Source of the DNA: JBDUDK01 sp040002995
Lineage (GTDB): Bacteria; Actinomycetota; Acidimicrobiia; Acidimicrobiales; Ilumatobacteraceae
Reading direction: 5' to 3'
Length of the DNA: 13,666 bases
Assembly: GCA_040002995.1 (NCBI GenBank)
Contig: JBDUDK010000042.1
Coordinates: 1-13,666 of the forward strand
Below are positions 12,702 to 13,666 of the stretch, one piece after another. The number at the start of each line of letters is the position of its first letter. The stretch's first letter is position 1. The notes beneath the pieces are model-generated. The model was not told where the DNA came from. It ran no database searches and saw only the letters and a list, made by a program, of their open reading frames with translations. The translations under genes were made by a program, and so were the position numbers.

Positions 12702-13666
12702 GAGTCGTCCTCGTCGCTCAGCTGACGATGGCGTTCGTCGGCGTTCAGCGCGTCGACCACCTCGTCGAGATCGCCCTTTAGCACGTCCTGCAGCCGATAG
12801 ATGGTCAAGCCGATCCGGTGATCGCTCACGCGGTTTTCCTTGAAGTTGTACGTGCGGATCTTCTCGCCGCGGCCTCCCCCGCCCACCTGGCTCTTGCGCT
12901 CAACAGCCATTTCGGCGTTGTGGCGCTCCTGTTCGCGCTGGAGCAATCGGGCCCGCAGCACCTGCATGGCCCGCGCCCGGTTCTGCAACTGGCTCCGCTC
13001 GTCCTGCATCGCCACGACGACCCCCGTCGGCTTGTGGGTGATGCGCACCGCCGAGTCGGTGGTGTTCACGCTTTGCCCGCCGGGACCCGACGACCGGTAG
13101 ACGTCGATCTGCAGGTCGTTCGGGTCGATCTGCACGTCGACCTCTGCCGCTTCCGGCAGAACGAGCACCGTGGCCGCACTCGTGTGGACGCGTCCCTGGC
13201 TCTCGGTGACGGGCACCCGCTGCACGCGGTGCGGACCGCCCTCGTGCTTCAAGTGGCTCCACGCTTCGTCCCCCTTGACCAGGAGGATCACCTGATTGAA
13301 CCCACCGAGATCGCTGGCATCGGACGACAAAACTTCGGTGCGCCACCCGTGTCTGGCCGCGTAGGCGACGTACATCTCCAAGAGGTCGCGCGCGAAGAGG
13401 TTTGCCTCTTCACCGCCCTCGGCTCCTCGGATCTCGAGAATGACGTTCTTGCCGTCGTTCGGGTCCTTGGTGAGCAGCAGGAGCTTGAGCTGCTCGTCGA
13501 GGTTGGCCAGATCCTCTTCGGCCTCGGTGATCTCGGCTCGCATCGATTCACGGTCGTCGCCGGTGGACTCGGAAAAGAGGGTCCTGGCCGCCTCGAGGTC
13601 GTCGAGCCGGGCCTGATAGGCGCGGTAGCGCTCGACGATCGGCGCGAGTTCCTTGTGCCGCTTCGA
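12698..13666 (-). CDS. prfA: Peptide chain release factor 1 (N-terminus outside window)
   Basis: RF1 reads UAA and UAG stop codons and triggers peptide release on the ribosome. 322 residues are visible and the frame stays open to the right edge; compared with ~355-360 residues usual for RF1, about 35-40 N-terminal residues are missing. The first visible residues, SKRHKELAPIVERYRAY, belong to the helical N-terminal domain. The codon-recognition tripeptide is PVT (in HRVQRVPVTESQGRVHTSA), the RF1-type PxT rather than the SPF of RF2. The catalytic loop is SSGPGGQSVNTTDSAVRITH, with the GGQ Gln that PrmC methylates. ATG at 13543 is an internal Met, not the true start, because the upstream residues fit the family. 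It overlaps prmC by four bases (ATGA). Confidence 0.97.
   Translation of the reverse strand, partial: SKRHKELAPIVERYRAYQARLDDLEAARTLFSESTGDDRESMRAEITEAEEDLANLDEQLKLLLLTKDPNDGKNVILEIRGAEGGEEANLFARDLLEMYVAYAARHGWRTEVLSSDASDLGGFNQVILLVKGDEAWSHLKHEGGPHRVQRVPVTESQGRVHTSAATVLVLPEAAEVDVQIDPNDLQIDVYRSSGPGGQSVNTTDSAVRITHKPTGVVVAMQDERSQLQNRARAMQVLRARLLQREQERHNAEMAVERKSQVGGGGRGEKIRTYNFKENRVSDHRIGLTIYRLQDVLKGDLDEVVDALNADERHRQLSDEDDS

Overview
The window is high-GC, densely coded DNA that reads as a chromosome segment of a high-GC actinobacterium, most likely class Acidimicrobiia. The reasons are: (i) the secreted protein at the left edge carries GGVFAFGDA-type 42-residue repeats, which are common in that group; (ii) a small LAxTG-anchored surface protein; (iii) a mycobacterial-type RpiB with Glu where E. 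coli has Cys; (iv) TANNNT -10 boxes placed exactly six bases before start codons, which suggests leaderless mRNAs. The class assignment is inference from these traits, not from a search.

Layout, left to right. 1-1240 (-): secreted repeat protein with a beta-helix-like C-terminus, running off the left edge. 1241-1622: non-coding spacer with divergent promoter candidates and two adjacent palindromes. 1623-2432 (+): class I SAM methyltransferase, convergent with glyA. 2440-4130 (-): rpiB-glyA, a translationally coupled housekeeping pair. 4178-5668 (+): thiolase-like protein without the nucleophilic cysteine. 5743-9372 (+): three paralogous single-pass membrane proteins with Ig-like domains and Thr/Pro-rich tails, split by a zinc-type alcohol dehydrogenase. 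9385-11493 (+): S9B (DPP-IV-like) serine peptidase. 11450-11767 (-): LAHTG cell-wall protein, overlapping the peptidase gene tail to tail. 11802-13666 (-): prmC and prfA, overlapping by ATGA; prfA runs off the right edge.

The minus strand carries translation and one-carbon housekeeping: peptide release factor 1, the enzyme that methylates its GGQ loop, ribose-phosphate isomerase and serine hydroxymethyltransferase. In Firmicutes these genes lie close together with a Sua5/TsaC gene. Here the two pairs are separated by a block of about 7.6 kb read mostly in the opposite direction and rich in envelope-type genes. The envelope genes (three Ig-like signal-anchor proteins, the LAHTG protein, the repeat/beta-helix protein) share Thr/Pro-rich low-complexity segments and single membrane spans or signal peptides. 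The three Ig-like proteins also end in a common PVDT motif. They are the least explained part of the window. No tRNA, rRNA, CRISPR array, insertion sequence or integrase was seen.
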